From positions 434,001 through 498,000 of the forward strand of contig NZ_CP155079.2 of the NCBI RefSeq assembly GCF_039634365.2: a stretch of 64,000 nucleotides of DNA. The letters run 5' to 3'. Position numbers and translations under genes: made by a program. Of the stretch, positions 51,249-61,117 are shown in pieces. Numbering within the stretch: the stretch's first letter is position 1; each line of letters begins with the position of its first letter. The stretch is from Mucilaginibacter sp. PAMB04168 (lineage in GTDB: Bacteria; Bacteroidota; Bacteroidia; Sphingobacteriales; Sphingobacteriaceae). The notes beneath the pieces are model-generated. The model saw only the letters and a program-made list of their open reading frames with translations, did not search any database and was not told where the DNA came from.

Positions 51249-52652
51249 TCACATCAAATCTACACGCTCGTGCTGGTAAGGTATTGCAATTTCGTTAAAT
51301 CCGTTTTCCTTTAGCGTATCGGCAAACTTTTGCTGGGTTTCGTACTCGCCATGTACCAGGAAAATCTTTTTCACTTCGTTAGGGTTCTGGCAGTTCAAAA
51401 AGTGTAGCAGGTCTTCATAATCGCCATGGGCACTCATGCTTTTAATGCTGCATACCTCGGCCTTTACCTCATATTCGTCACCAAAAATATAAACAACCTT
51501 GTCGCCACGCATTAAATGACCACCAAGCGAGTTAGGTTCGCAATAGCCCACTATTAATATGGTATTTTTATCGTTATTAATATTATTACGGATATGGTGC
51601 CTTACCCGGCCAGCCTCAGCCATGCCCGATGAGGATATGATAACACTGGGCCGTGTATCCTCATTCAGGGCTATCGATTCTTCGGTAGATTGTATAAAGC
51701 GTAGATTTTTGAATGCAAACGGATCGTCATCAATCTTCATCACTTCTTTCACCTCCTGATTGTATACCTCAGGGTGGTCTTTAATTACCTGCGTGGCTTT
51801 GTCTGATAGCGGGCTGTCCACATAGTAATTTACATCGGGTAGTATGCCACGCAATTCGAGCGCGTTCAATGCGTAAAGCAGTTCTTGCGTACGCCCCACA
51901 CTGAAAGCCGGTATAATAACCTTGCCGCGCTTAACTACACAGGTTTGGTGGATAATTTCATGCAAAGCATCCTCAATTGGCCCAAGGTCTTTATGCAGCG
52001 AATCGCCGTAGGTCGACTCCAGTAAAATATAATCGGCCTGCGGAAACTTTTGCGGGGAGCGCAGCAGTAAATCACTGTAACGGCCTACATCACCGCTAAA
52101 GGTTATTTGGGTTTGCTTACCCTCTTCCAAGATGGACAAGTGTACCGCTGCGCTGCCTATCACGTGCCCGGCATCGGTCAGTATAAACTTAATGCGCGGT
52201 GTTACTTCCACCTCTTCGTTATAAGCCACTATTTTAAACAGGCGCAGCGCATCTATGGCCTGTTCTTCAGTATAAAGTGCCGTTAACAGTTCCTGATTCC
52301 TTTTTTTACGTTTAGTATTGATGTAATCGGTATCCTGCTGCTGTATTTTGGCCGAATCCATCAACAGTATGCGAGCCAGCTCCATGGTAGGGGCGGTACA
52401 GAAAATAGTGCCATCAAATCCTTCGGCCACCAGTTTAGGTATGAGGCCGCAATGATCGATATGGGCATGTGAAAGGATCATGTAATCTACCTTTTGCGGA
52501 TTAAAGCCAAAGTGTTCATTCATGTCCTCGGTTTTTTCACCCAGGCCCTGGAACATGCCGCAATCTAAAAGTATAGTAGTGCCGCCATTTAACTGAACAA
52601 TATGTTTACTGCCGGTTACATTGCGTGCGGCACCATGAAAAGTAATATGCAT
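51249..52652 (-). CDS. MBL-fold/beta-CASP ribonuclease-like protein
   Basis: 467 aa: metallo-beta-lactamase motif His62-x-His64-x-Asp66-His67 (SHAHIDHCG), beta-CASP region (FSVGRTQELLYALN, ISSSGMAEAGRV) and an RNA-specificity domain with SAHGDYEDLLHF and HGEYETQQKF. Relatives are YSH1/CPSF-like ribonucleases. The active-site residues are complete. Confidence 0.93.
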   Translation of the reverse strand: MHITFHGAARNVTGSKHIVQLNGGTTILLDCGMFQGLGEKTEDMNEHFGFNPQKVDYMILSHAHIDHCGLIPKLVAEGFDGTIFCTAPTMELARILLMDSAKIQQQDTDYINTKRKKRNQELLTALYTEEQAIDALRLFKIVAYNEEVEVTPRIKFILTDAGHVIGSAAVHLSILEEGKQTQITFSGDVGRYSDLLLRSPQKFPQADYILLESTYGDSLHKDLGPIEDALHEIIHQTCVVKRGKVIIPAFSVGRTQELLYALNALELRGILPDVNYYVDSPLSDKATQVIKDHPEVYNQEVKEVMKIDDDPFAFKNLRFIQSTEESIALNEDTRPSVIISSSGMAEAGRVRHHIRNNINNDKNTILIVGYCEPNSLGGHLMRGDKVVYIFGDEYEVKAEVCSIKSMSAHGDYEDLLHFLNCQNPNEVKKIFLVHGEYETQQKFADTLKENGFNEIAIPYQHERVDLM

Positions 52653-52754
52653 GTAGGTTTATTTAATAAGCAAAACAACTATTTTAAATGGCAAATGTTC
52701 AGGCGAGGCAAAAAAAAGTTTGACGACTAAAGAATTAGTTGTAGCTTTATTAAA

Positions 52755-53234
52755 ATGAACACCGTTAAGATCATTGCATTGCCTGTATTGCTTCTGCTAT
52801 CATTAGGCTGCCACGCGCAGCATGTGGCCGATACCTTTCAGAATGCCGAACAGCAAGGCTATTCAATGATGAAGTTAGACAAAGCTTATGGCAGTGCTTT
52901 AGATGCCGACAGCACAAAGGCGGTTTTTAAAGGGCAAAAGACAGGTGAGTTTATAAAGGCCTATACACAGATGCTTAATAATCTGCAGGTGTACTTAAAC
53001 CAACATGGATTTATATGGGATAAGCCCACACGTATATTTAACCGGATTTATTTTGAACCGGACGGCAGCATTAGTTATTACCTTGTAAACCTAAAAACTA
53101 CCAGCCTTAACGAAGAAAAGCAAAAGCAGTTTGTAGCTTTGCTGAAAGATTTTATACAGAATTACAAAATTAATATTACTGGTAACACCCGTTTTGCACA
53201 ATGCAGTCCGGTACTGTACCAAAATAGTAAATAA
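52755..53234 (+). CDS. Hypothetical lipoprotein (159 aa)
   Basis: Lipoprotein signal with lipobox Cys19 (LLSLGCHAQ). The mature part is polar with no recognised family; a C-terminal helix QKQFVALLKDFIQNYKI. It lies 9 bp before blaI-like, so it may be part of the same operon. Confidence 0.75.
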   Translation: MNTVKIIALPVLLLLSLGCHAQHVADTFQNAEQQGYSMMKLDKAYGSALDADSTKAVFKGQKTGEFIKAYTQMLNNLQVYLNQHGFIWDKPTRIFNRIYFEPDGSISYYLVNLKTTSLNEEKQKQFVALLKDFIQNYKINITGNTRFAQCSPVLYQNSK

Positions 53235-53243
53235 TAGCGCACC

Positions 53244-53615
53244 ATGGAAATTAAAGAGCTAACCCGTGCAGAAGAGCAACTGATGCATGTGCTTTGGCAA
53301 ATCAAAAAAGGATATGTAAAAGATGTGATTGACCAGCTGCCCGAGCCCAAGCCGGCTTATAACACGGTGTCAACCATCATTCGTATATTAGAAACTAAGG
53401 GTTTTGTAGGGCATACCGCTTATGGTAAAAGTCATGAGTATCATCCCATCATCAGCAAGGATGAGTACCAAAACTTTGCCTCAGATAAATTGCTGACCGG
53501 CTATTTTGATAATTCTGTAAAACGCATGTTCTCGTTTTTTGTGCAGAAAGAAAAGATTAACGTGAAAGAGGCTGACGAGATTATGAAACTGATTGAAAAA
53601 TTTAAGGACAAATAA
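53244..53615 (+). CDS. BlaI/MecI/CopY-family repressor
   Basis: 123 aa winged helix: LTRAEEQLMHVLWQIKKGYVKDVIDQL (positions 5-31), YNTVSTIIRILETKGFV and a C-terminal dimerisation/cleavage region. In BlaI/BlaR1 systems the sensor protease inactivates this repressor. It is followed 16 bp later by the M56 sensor gene. Confidence 0.93.
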   Translation: MEIKELTRAEEQLMHVLWQIKKGYVKDVIDQLPEPKPAYNTVSTIIRILETKGFVGHTAYGKSHEYHPIISKDEYQNFASDKLLTGYFDNSVKRMFSFFVQKEKINVKEADEIMKLIEKFKDK

Positions 53616-53631
53616 TTTAATGCATTAAGTT

Positions 53632-55344
53632 ATGACCTGGTGGCATTATCTATTGCTTAGCAACCTGTACCTGATCATGTTTTATGGATTTTATGCTTTG
53701 TTGCTACGGCGCGAGACGTTTTTTCAGCTCAATCGCATTTACCTGATAGGTTCTGCGGTTATGTCATTTCTTATACCCATTATTCAGCTCGATGTAGTTA
53801 AACAATGGTTTATTACTCAAAAAGTACAGCAAACTATTTATAGTGCCGGTCCGGCTGTGATATTCCGCATTAAAGCCGTACAGCCAGATCCGGTTACGCT
53901 GGGCGAGGTAATTGGCGGGGTTTATATAGCCGGTATTGTTGTACTCTCTTTAAAATTGGTATGGCAGTTAATGTTGCTTAGCCGCATTATGCGCAACGGG
54001 CAGGTGGCTGCGGCATGGTCATTCTTTAAAAAAATAAAGGTAGATGAGCAGTTACATAACCATCGGGTTATATTAGCGCATGAGGAAGTGCACGCCCGTC
54101 AGTGGCATTCGGCTGATGTTTTGTTGATTGAGCTGATCATGATACTCAACTGGTTTAACCCGGTGGCCTACTTGTACCGTAGTAGTATAAAACACATTCA
54201 TGAGTTTATTGCTGACCGCGATGCGCTCAAAGCCGGCGCTAGCAGGGCGGAGTATGCCATGCTGCTGTTAAGTCAAACCTTTAATGCCCCGGTACATCAT
54301 CTGCTTAATCCTTTTTTCAATAACAGCGTGCTTAAGCAGCGTATTCTAATGCTGCAAAAAAACAAATCGCATTATAGTGCACTGCTTAAGTATGGTTTTT
54401 CGGCGCCGTTATTTGCGCTGATGCTGGCCTTGTCGTCGGCTACCTTAAACAATAGCGTTGTTGTTACCAGCATTCAAAAACAGGCCGAAAAGGTTTTTGC
54501 TATCGAAGCCCCCCTCACGCCTCAGGCTGTGGAGAAGCTGGTTACAAACCCCATAACTGATAAAGAAAAGAAGAAAGTGCGGGCAGAAGAGCTGCAGCTA
54601 AGCCAGGCCGGTATTCCAACACAAAGTACAACACCAGTAAGTTTATCAGCCGGTAGTATTCCGGTTAACGCCGACAGTAGTGCAGAAGTAGCCCATAACG
54701 AAGTCTTTACCTCGGTGGAAAAGTTACCGTCATTCGCAGGTGGTATGGCCGGTTTTCATGAGTTTTTAGGAAAAATGATCCGTTATCCGGCTGGTGCCCG
54801 TGAGCATAACCAAAAAGGCAGGGTAATAGTCACTTTTGTAGTGGAGCAGGATGGATCGTTATCAGATGTAAAAGCTATTAATAATCCGGGTAATGGGCTG
54901 GCTGAAGAAGCTGTCAGGGCTATATCGGCATCGCCCAAGTGGGTAGCAGGTGAGCAGAACGGCCGGAAGGTACGCGTGCAATATACCGTACCTGTTGTAT
55001 TTACTACAGATGAAGGGATTAATGAAGCCATTGATACAGAAAAAGCAAGCCGAACCACTTTTAATATGATTAGAAATGTGCGTTTTAAACCTACAGGTGA
55101 AAATGATACCAGCAAGGCCACAAAAAAGATGTTGGTAACATTCAGGTATAATGAGCGCACAGCAGCTGGCGAAAAACCGTTGATTTATATTGATGGCAAA
55201 GAAATGCCACCCGGAACGTTGCTTACAAAGTTGGATACCAAAAATATTGAAAGCATAAACGTACTGAAAGATGAAGCTGCTACCCGCCTCTATGGCGAGA
55301 AGTCGAAAGACGGTGTGGTAGTTATCACCACTAAAAAGCAATAA
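53632..55344 (+). CDS. BlaR1-like M56 metallopeptidase with TonB and receptor-plug domains
   Basis: 570 aa: membrane helices near 6-24, 37-52, 93-118; zinc protease motif HEEVH at 150-154 with the third ligand in HEFIADRDAL; a helix near 262-284; a TonB C-terminal domain at about 365-460 (AGGMAGFHEFLGKMIRYPAGA, positions 367-387; GSLSDVKAI); and a C-terminal plug-like segment INVLKDEAATRLYGEKSKDG. No penicillin-binding sensor domain is present, unlike BlaR1. It pairs with the BlaI-like repressor and should signal envelope status across the membrane. Confidence 0.9.
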   Translation: MTWWHYLLLSNLYLIMFYGFYALLLRRETFFQLNRIYLIGSAVMSFLIPIIQLDVVKQWFITQKVQQTIYSAGPAVIFRIKAVQPDPVTLGEVIGGVYIAGIVVLSLKLVWQLMLLSRIMRNGQVAAAWSFFKKIKVDEQLHNHRVILAHEEVHARQWHSADVLLIELIMILNWFNPVAYLYRSSIKHIHEFIADRDALKAGASRAEYAMLLLSQTFNAPVHHLLNPFFNNSVLKQRILMLQKNKSHYSALLKYGFSAPLFALMLALSSATLNNSVVVTSIQKQAEKVFAIEAPLTPQAVEKLVTNPITDKEKKKVRAEELQLSQAGIPTQSTTPVSLSAGSIPVNADSSAEVAHNEVFTSVEKLPSFAGGMAGFHEFLGKMIRYPAGAREHNQKGRVIVTFVVEQDGSLSDVKAINNPGNGLAEEAVRAISASPKWVAGEQNGRKVRVQYTVPVVFTTDEGINEAIDTEKASRTTFNMIRNVRFKPTGENDTSKATKKMLVTFRYNERTAAGEKPLIYIDGKEMPPGTLLTKLDTKNIESINVLKDEAATRLYGEKSKDGVVVITTKKQ

Positions 55345-55963
55345 ACAGAAAGCCGGTGCAAAACCGGCTTTTTTTTTGACATACGCCCCTATAAAGAACA
55401 AGTGGTCGCCAAAGTTGAATCCTTCTATAACGAAAGGCGCATTTACATCCGTAACAGAAATAATCCTCCGTTGAACACCTTATTTAAATCGTAATTAAAT
55501 ATTAATTTCTATTTAGTTATTGGTAATATTTTATACTTCCATTTAATATTTTTTTAAATGGGCGTAACCCATCTGTATATTAAACCGTATAAGTCGTATA
55601 TATAGGTTGATTATCAACGCCGGCAATTAATCAACCCGCTGTTTCAGCAGGGTGTTGCAAAATCCAGAATTTCTGGTGATTTCCTTAATGTGTCTACTCC
55701 AGGACGCCAATGGAATACTTATTCCCCCGCTTAAACAGTGTAAGTAAGTTTAATATGACTATTAATAGATGAATAGAACCTTTACTTATACTACGCCGGC
55801 TTTAAAGCCCTTACTGCGTTGCCTGTACAAATTTGTGCAGGCCAATCTCTCATCAGGGCCTATTGCAACAAGGTATTTCATCGTCCTCTTAGCGCTTACA
55901 TCCTATTAGCTAAAGCATTTATCTGAAAACGCTATATCACTTTTAAACAACTCAATTTTTTAT
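55345..55963. other. Long leader/intergenic stretch before the LruC gene
   Basis: No gene. It begins with the M56-gene terminator and holds several inverted repeats: GGTTGATT/AATCAACC (55605-55636), CCAGAA-T-TTCTGG (55664-55676), AATATTA/TAATATT near 55499-55531 and AGGCC/GGCCT near 55840-55862. A structured 5' leader or regulatory region is possible. Confidence 0.45.
55351..55378 (+). terminator. Terminator after the M56 gene
   Basis: AGCCGGT/ACCGGCT with a five-base loop and nine T. Confidence 0.85.
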
Positions 55964-58087
55964 ATGAAATCCATTTTTACTTATGCCCTTTTAGCAGGTG
56001 TGGTAGCGATGTCATCCTGTAAAAAGGATCGCAACCAACCTGAAGAGGAGACAACAACGCTCGCGAAAATTGCGCCAGACGGGTTTAACTTCAACACAAC
56101 CAAAAACGTTACGTTGAACCTAGCCCTTAAAGCTAATAACGACGAGGCACTGGGCGGCGTAGTTGTAAGCGTTTATTTGCCTACCAATACCGGCGATCCG
56201 ATTTTTAAAGGTGTAACTAATAGCAGCGGTGTGCTGCAAGGTGTAGTTACGGTGCCAACATCAGTTACCAAATTGATTATTGACCCGGCTTATCTGGGTG
56301 TAATGCGTAACGCACAGGCAGCTATCTCGGCCGGTAATACCATCACCGTTACATTAGGCGGTAAAGACGGCTACACTGGCGATGTGATTGCCGATGCTGT
56401 TAACAGTTCTGCTTCTGCAACAGGCTTGAGCCAAAAAGTTGCCGGTTTTTTAGCTACTGAATACAGCTACCCCGGTTCATACAGTGCCTCTACTGCTTTT
56501 ACTAATACATCAACTTTCCCAAGAAGCTTAGGCCGGCCGGTGTATCTGGAAACTACACCTGATGTAGTTGATGCATCATTGCTGTCTTACATCAATGCCT
56601 CATTGCCTGAGGGAAGCAAAGTGAATGATAAGCACCCAGAATACCTTTCATCAAATGCTGTTTCAACCATCAACGTGGTTAAAACATCTGACGTGTACAT
56701 TACTTTTGTGGCTGAAGGCGCTGGCTATCAAAGCGCTTTAGCCTACTATACTTATAGAACGGGTAACCCGCCTTCGAGAAGCAGTGGCGGAACTATTGTT
56801 GATGGTATCGATAAGATTACTTACGTATTTCCTAATGCATCGGCCTATGGTTCGGGCGGTGGCTTAAAAGCCGGCGATAAGGTGAAACTGGGCAACTTTG
56901 ATGCAGGCACGTCTATTGCCTTTGTATTATTACAAGATGCTTGGACTGGTAGCGGTGTAAGTACCAGTGCGCAAAAGTTCTTTAGCGATAATGGATTTAA
57001 CCCTGAGAGCAACAGTACTTTGCGTAAGCACTCCGTAATTTTGTACGATGATGTTCATAACCTGTATTTAACTGGCTTTGAAGATTGTAACCGTCAATCA
57101 GCAAGCGCTAATGTTAATGGTTATACATCAGACGAGGACTTTAATGACCTGATATTTTATACCACTTCAACAGTAACCAACGCTATATCTAACTCAGGTG
57201 TTACTGTAATTGATAAGGGTGGCGACACCGATGGTGATGGTGTGCAGGATGAGCAAGATGCTTTCCCTACTGATCCTACTAGAGCTTATGTGAGCTACTA
57301 CCCGTCAGCCAGTACTTATGCTAACATTGCTTTTGAAGATAACTGGCCTAAAAAGGGTGATTATGACCTGAACGATTTGGTAGTGAGCTACCGCTACACT
57401 TTTATTAATAATGCCAGCAACCAAGTTGTTAACTTAAAAGGTGAGTACAGCGTAGCCGCATCAGGTGCCTCATTCCACAATGGTTTTGGTGTGCAGTTAC
57501 CGGTTGCAGCAGCTGCAGTAAGCGCAGTTACCGGGCAACAGGCTCCTAGTATTAATAAAGCCAGCAGCGGTGTAGAAAGCGGTCAAAGTAAAGCGGTAAT
57601 TGTTCCGTTTGACAATCATGAGAATTTGATCAGAAACCCCGACGGTGCTTACTTCATTAATGTGTTATCAACCAAAGATAAAGTAACCAGCAGCCTTGCT
57701 ACCGTAAACATTACCTTTACTTCTCCGGTTGCTGCTGCCAACCTGCAAGTGTCGTCTTTCAATCCGTTCCTTATCAGCGATATGCGTCGTGGTTATGAGA
57801 TTCACCTGCCGGGCTTTGCACCTACCGATAAAGCAACTAACAGTTTGTTTGGCACCGACGATGATGCATCTGTACCAGGCAGCGGTAAATACTACATATC
57901 GAAAGAAAACTGGCCATGGGCTATTGGCTACAACGGTACGTTCAATCATCCGTTTGAGCTGCAGCCAATTAACGAAGCCTACCTGCATTTCTCAGAATGG
58001 GCAACTTCTGGCGGTACCAGCTTTACCGATTGGTATAGCAATACCGCAACCGGTTATCGTAATTCAGCCAAGATTTATAATAAGTAA
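55964..58087 (+). CDS. LruC-domain surface lipoprotein
   Basis: 707 aa: lipobox Cys19 (VVAMSSCKKD), an Ig-like/DUF4842-type middle, a calcium-binding type-3-like repeat GDTDGDGVQDEQDAFPTDP (residues 423-441) and the LruC domain with NWPKKGDYDLNDLVVSYRY and PWAIGYNGTFNHPFELQPI (positions 464-482; 663-681). LruC proteins are surface lipoproteins found in Bacteroidota and Leptospira. Monocistronic, with a strong terminator. Probably binds an extracellular ligand or host factor. Confidence 0.92.
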   Translation: MKSIFTYALLAGVVAMSSCKKDRNQPEEETTTLAKIAPDGFNFNTTKNVTLNLALKANNDEALGGVVVSVYLPTNTGDPIFKGVTNSSGVLQGVVTVPTSVTKLIIDPAYLGVMRNAQAAISAGNTITVTLGGKDGYTGDVIADAVNSSASATGLSQKVAGFLATEYSYPGSYSASTAFTNTSTFPRSLGRPVYLETTPDVVDASLLSYINASLPEGSKVNDKHPEYLSSNAVSTINVVKTSDVYITFVAEGAGYQSALAYYTYRTGNPPSRSSGGTIVDGIDKITYVFPNASAYGSGGGLKAGDKVKLGNFDAGTSIAFVLLQDAWTGSGVSTSAQKFFSDNGFNPESNSTLRKHSVILYDDVHNLYLTGFEDCNRQSASANVNGYTSDEDFNDLIFYTTSTVTNAISNSGVTVIDKGGDTDGDGVQDEQDAFPTDPTRAYVSYYPSASTYANIAFEDNWPKKGDYDLNDLVVSYRYTFINNASNQVVNLKGEYSVAASGASFHNGFGVQLPVAAAAVSAVTGQQAPSINKASSGVESGQSKAVIVPFDNHENLIRNPDGAYFINVLSTKDKVTSSLATVNITFTSPVAAANLQVSSFNPFLISDMRRGYEIHLPGFAPTDKATNSLFGTDDDASVPGSGKYYISKENWPWAIGYNGTFNHPFELQPINEAYLHFSEWATSGGTSFTDWYSNTATGYRNSAKIYNK

Positions 58088-58111
58088 TTGGTTTAACTGA
58101 TTAACTAAGCG

Positions 58112-58141
58112 AAGCCGCCCTTTACAAGGGCGGCTTTTTTG
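58112..58141 (+). terminator. Terminator after the LruC gene
   Basis: Perfect 9-bp stem AAGCCGCCC/GGGCGGCTT, seven-base loop, T tail. Confidence 0.9.
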
Positions 58142-58730
58142 TGTTATAGAAAATAAATTGCAGCAAAGGTTCTCGTTGCAGCTCAATATAACGGTGTTGA
58201 TATTTTTTGTTGTCTGTTATGATTTACATGGGTACGTAAGATTCCGTAAGGAAGATAAGCGCAGGTATGCCACTGCACCCAGCAGGGGATGGTGCGCGGT
58301 GGCGGGTGTTGCACTGGCTCGGCCTATGCGCCGGGAGCAAACGAGTGAGTAACAGCAATTAACTTACGCATTGCGATAACAATAGTAGGCTTTTAAATAT
58401 CATGGGCTGAGATTACCAAATTACGCTCGCATAACCTGTTGACAAGAAGTGTCATTAGAACAAACATGAGGTTGTTGCATCCATATTGTTAAATTTATGG
58501 ATAAGCCATAGTTACAATCAGTTGATGTAAGGTTTGTCCTCATGTTAAAGCTGGCCGCTAAGGCCTGTTTAAACGCTTTAGAAGAGTAGTTGCCGTTTGG
58601 CAGGTAGGACTTTGCTTTGAGAGGCAACAGCGCCATCATAACGCTATAAGGCATTGCTCAGGTGAACATCGTGCATGGGTTTTGATTAGGCAGGAATATC
58701 TTGCTACCTCATTATGAGCTGGCCTAAAAC

Positions 58731-58756
58731 AAAAAAGCCGCTCAAGGAGCGGCTTT
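58731..58756 (-). terminator. Terminator after pyk
   Basis: AAAGCCGCTC/GAGCGGCTTT with a three-base loop and, on the minus strand, a T tract opposite the six A at 58731-58736. Confidence 0.85.
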
Positions 58757-58773
58757 AAAACTTATTGAGTTAC

Positions 58774-60210
58774 TTATTCAATAACAGTTACCTTCAGCAT
58801 GTTGGTTTTGCCTTGGTTTGAAATTGGCACAGCTGCAGTGTTGATAACCACATCACCTACTTCAACTAGATTTTCACCTTTTAGTATGTTATTTACGTCG
58901 CTGATGGTTTCGTCGGTGCTGTCCAGCTTGTCGTAATAAAAAGCTTTAACACCCCAAACCAGGCTAAGCGCGTTCAGTAATTGCTTATTCGAGGTAAAGA
59001 TGTAGGTATTAGCTTTTGGCCTGTGGCTCGAAATTTCGAAGGCAGTGTAGCCTGAAAATGTCATCGATACGATGCCTACTGCGTTGGTGTGCTGTGATAA
59101 GTGAACGGCAGACTCGCAAACGGCATTGCTTAAATAATTTGGATGGCTATTGTCCTCATACACATCTTTGGGTGCATTAAACGGATAGCCGCGCTCCTCA
59201 ACATTACGTACAATTTTAGCCATGGTCTCGATAACGATTAGCGGAAACTCACCTACCGATGTCTCGCCGCTCAACATCACTGCGTCGGCACCGTCAAGTA
59301 CGGAGTTGGCTACGTCGTTCACCTCGGCACGTGTTGGGCGTGGGGTAGTAATCATGCTCTCTAACATTTGGGTAGCAACAATTACCGGTTTTGAAGCCGC
59401 ACGGCATTTACGGGCAATCATTTTTTGTAACAGAGGCACTTCTTCCAAAGGCATTTCAACACCCAAGTCACCACGGGCCACCATTACACCGTCGGTTGCG
59501 GCAATAATATCGTCAATGTTGTCAATCGCTTCAGGCTTTTCAACCTTGGCAATTACGCGGGCTGCCTTACCACTACGGCTAATAATACGTTTTAATTCTA
59601 CAATATCCTCTCCTGTGCGTACAAATGATAAACCAATCCACTCTACATCATTTTGCAATGCAAATTCCAGGTTGGTTAAATCTTCTTCGGTTAAGCTGGG
59701 GATAGAAACCTTGGTGTTGGGCAGGTTAACACCCTTGCGCGATGTTAAAATGCCGCCATGTATAATTTCGCAAAGCACGTTATCCTTACGGTTGGTTTCA
59801 ATTACCTTAAGTTGCAGCTTTCCATCATCCAATAAGATGATTTCGTTAGCTTGTACATCCTGCGGAAAAGTATCATAGGTGATGTAAATGTTATTTTCAT
59901 CGCCTATGGCTTCTTTGGTAGTAATATTAATGTGCTTGCCGTTTACCAGGTGGATACCGCCATCTTTTACCAGGCCAATACGGATTTTCGGGCCTTGTAA
60001 ATCGGCCAGAATAGCGATATTGGTTTTGTGCTGCTCATTAATTTCGCGAATCAGATCAATCGTTTTCTGGTGATCTTCTGGTCTGCCGTGCGAAAAATTA
60101 AGGCGGCAAACGTTGACCCCGGCTTTAACCATCGCTAATAATACATCCTTTTTAGACGAGGCCGGGCCCATGGTGGCCACAATTTTAGTTCTGTTGTAAG
60201 ATAATTTCAT
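58774..60210 (-). CDS. pyk: Pyruvate kinase
   Basis: 478 aa. Hallmarks: RTKIVATMGPASS, CRLNFSHGRPEDHQ, ILADLQGPKIRIG, GLSFVRTGEDIV, AKVEKPEAIDN, VMVARGDLGVEM and GDVVINTAAVP. It makes ATP and pyruvate from phosphoenolpyruvate. The IPExxxVDY gene lies upstream on the same strand, 70 bp away. Confidence 0.97.
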   Translation of the reverse strand: MKLSYNRTKIVATMGPASSKKDVLLAMVKAGVNVCRLNFSHGRPEDHQKTIDLIREINEQHKTNIAILADLQGPKIRIGLVKDGGIHLVNGKHINITTKEAIGDENNIYITYDTFPQDVQANEIILLDDGKLQLKVIETNRKDNVLCEIIHGGILTSRKGVNLPNTKVSIPSLTEEDLTNLEFALQNDVEWIGLSFVRTGEDIVELKRIISRSGKAARVIAKVEKPEAIDNIDDIIAATDGVMVARGDLGVEMPLEEVPLLQKMIARKCRAASKPVIVATQMLESMITTPRPTRAEVNDVANSVLDGADAVMLSGETSVGEFPLIVIETMAKIVRNVEERGYPFNAPKDVYEDNSHPNYLSNAVCESAVHLSQHTNAVGIVSMTFSGYTAFEISSHRPKANTYIFTSNKQLLNALSLVWGVKAFYYDKLDSTDETISDVNNILKGENLVEVGDVVINTAAVPISNQGKTNMLKVTVIE

Positions 60211-60280
60211 ATGTTGGTTTTATCTGGTCGTAGTTAAAATGTACGGTGATGGTGTAAAGATTACACTTTCAAAATTTGCG

Positions 60281-60703
60281 CTAAAATAATAGATTTTCAC
60301 GTGATTTTATCTTTTTAGGTTCAATCTTTACGGCGGCCATTATTTCCGGTATACGATTTAACAGGCTTAAAATGTTATTTAAATCGGTTTCATCAATAAA
60401 GTTTTTGATCATAAAAAAATAATCAACCTCGCGCATTTCGGGTATTAAAAGGCCCTCAGAGCCCTTATTGGCGATAAAATAAAAATCGGTTTCGGTGGTT
60501 TCCCACTGGTAATGGTATATCGAAAAGTAGGCTGGCTCGGTGGTGCTTTGGTAAATGTCAACCGCTAATTCGGGTTGTTTTTTAAAATCAAAGTTCAGAT
60601 ACTTGTTAATAAAGTGACAAACCCGGTAGTCTTTTAAGGGGGTATTGATCGCTATCAGGACGAAGTCAAGATCGATCTCAAACTTTAAAACCTTTTTTGT
60701 CAA
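60281..60703 (-). CDS. IPExxxVDY family protein
   Basis: 140 aa, TTG start. The family signature is present as IPEMREVDYFF near 86-96. Start choice is based on the typical N terminus LKFEIDLDFVLIAI. Function unknown; the gene is conserved in Bacteroidota and typically near pyk or acpP, as here. It is divergent from acpP. Confidence 0.88.
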   Translation of the reverse strand: MTKKVLKFEIDLDFVLIAINTPLKDYRVCHFINKYLNFDFKKQPELAVDIYQSTTEPAYFSIYHYQWETTETDFYFIANKGSEGLLIPEMREVDYFFMIKNFIDETDLNNILSLLNRIPEIMAAVKIEPKKIKSRENLLF

Positions 60704-60790
60704 AACTATATTAGATATTTTTGCGCTGTAAAGCTACGAACTGAAACCGTTGCAATAAAATTTTGTTGTAACCAATGCTAAGATTTTAGA

Positions 60791-60821
60791 TTTGATATTT
60801 AAGTAAATTTATTTTTCTTTG
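60791..60821 (+). promoter_or_regulatory. Promoter of the acpP operon
   Basis: TTTG at 60791-60794, 19-bp spacer, then TTTCTTTG at 60814-60821 (TAnnTTTG with one mismatch). Spacing is the Bacteroidota standard; 38 bp before the acpP ATG. Confidence 0.5.
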
Positions 60822-60859
60822 CACAGAATTTTTATTTAATCATTTTAACATAGATTATT

Positions 60860-61096
60860 ATGTCTGATATCGCTTCAAGAGTAAAAGCAATCATCGTGGA
60901 AAAATTAGGTGTTGACGAAAGTGAAGTTACGCCTGAAGCTAGTTTCACCAACGATTTGGGTGCTGACTCATTAGACACCGTGGAACTGATCATGGAGTTT
61001 GAAAAAGAATTTAACGTAGCTATCCCTGACGATCAGGCTGAAACTATCGGTACTGTAGGCCAGGCTATTGCTTACCTGGAAAAAAACGTTAAATAA
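60860..61096 (+). CDS. acpP: Acyl carrier protein
   Basis: 78 aa, acidic, with the phosphopantetheine-attachment Ser37 in [10 protein letters not shown]. It carries acyl chains in fatty-acid synthesis. First gene of the acpP-fabF-rnc operon. Confidence 0.97.
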   Translation: MSDIASRVKAIIVEKLGVDESEVTPEASFTNDLGADSLDTVELIMEFEKEFNVAIPDDQAETIGTVGQAIAYLEKNVK

Positions 61097-61117
61097 GAAC
61101 TCCCTCAAAAATATTAG

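Larger units (their letters stand above)
58088..58773. other. Gene-free stretch with a GC-rich patch
   Basis: Contains the LruC and pyk terminators and no trusted gene. About 58255-58335 is clearly richer in G+C than its surroundings. Two short frames (58158-58352 plus, 58421-58654 minus) lack support. Confidence 0.4.

Noticed and set aside
58158..58654. Two short frames (64 and 77 codons) in the gap before pyk
   Set aside because: No start context, no conserved motif; one crosses the GC-rich patch and looks accidental.
59222..59878. 218-codon frame antisense to pyk
   Set aside because: Shadow of a conserved pyruvate kinase; no motifs of its own.
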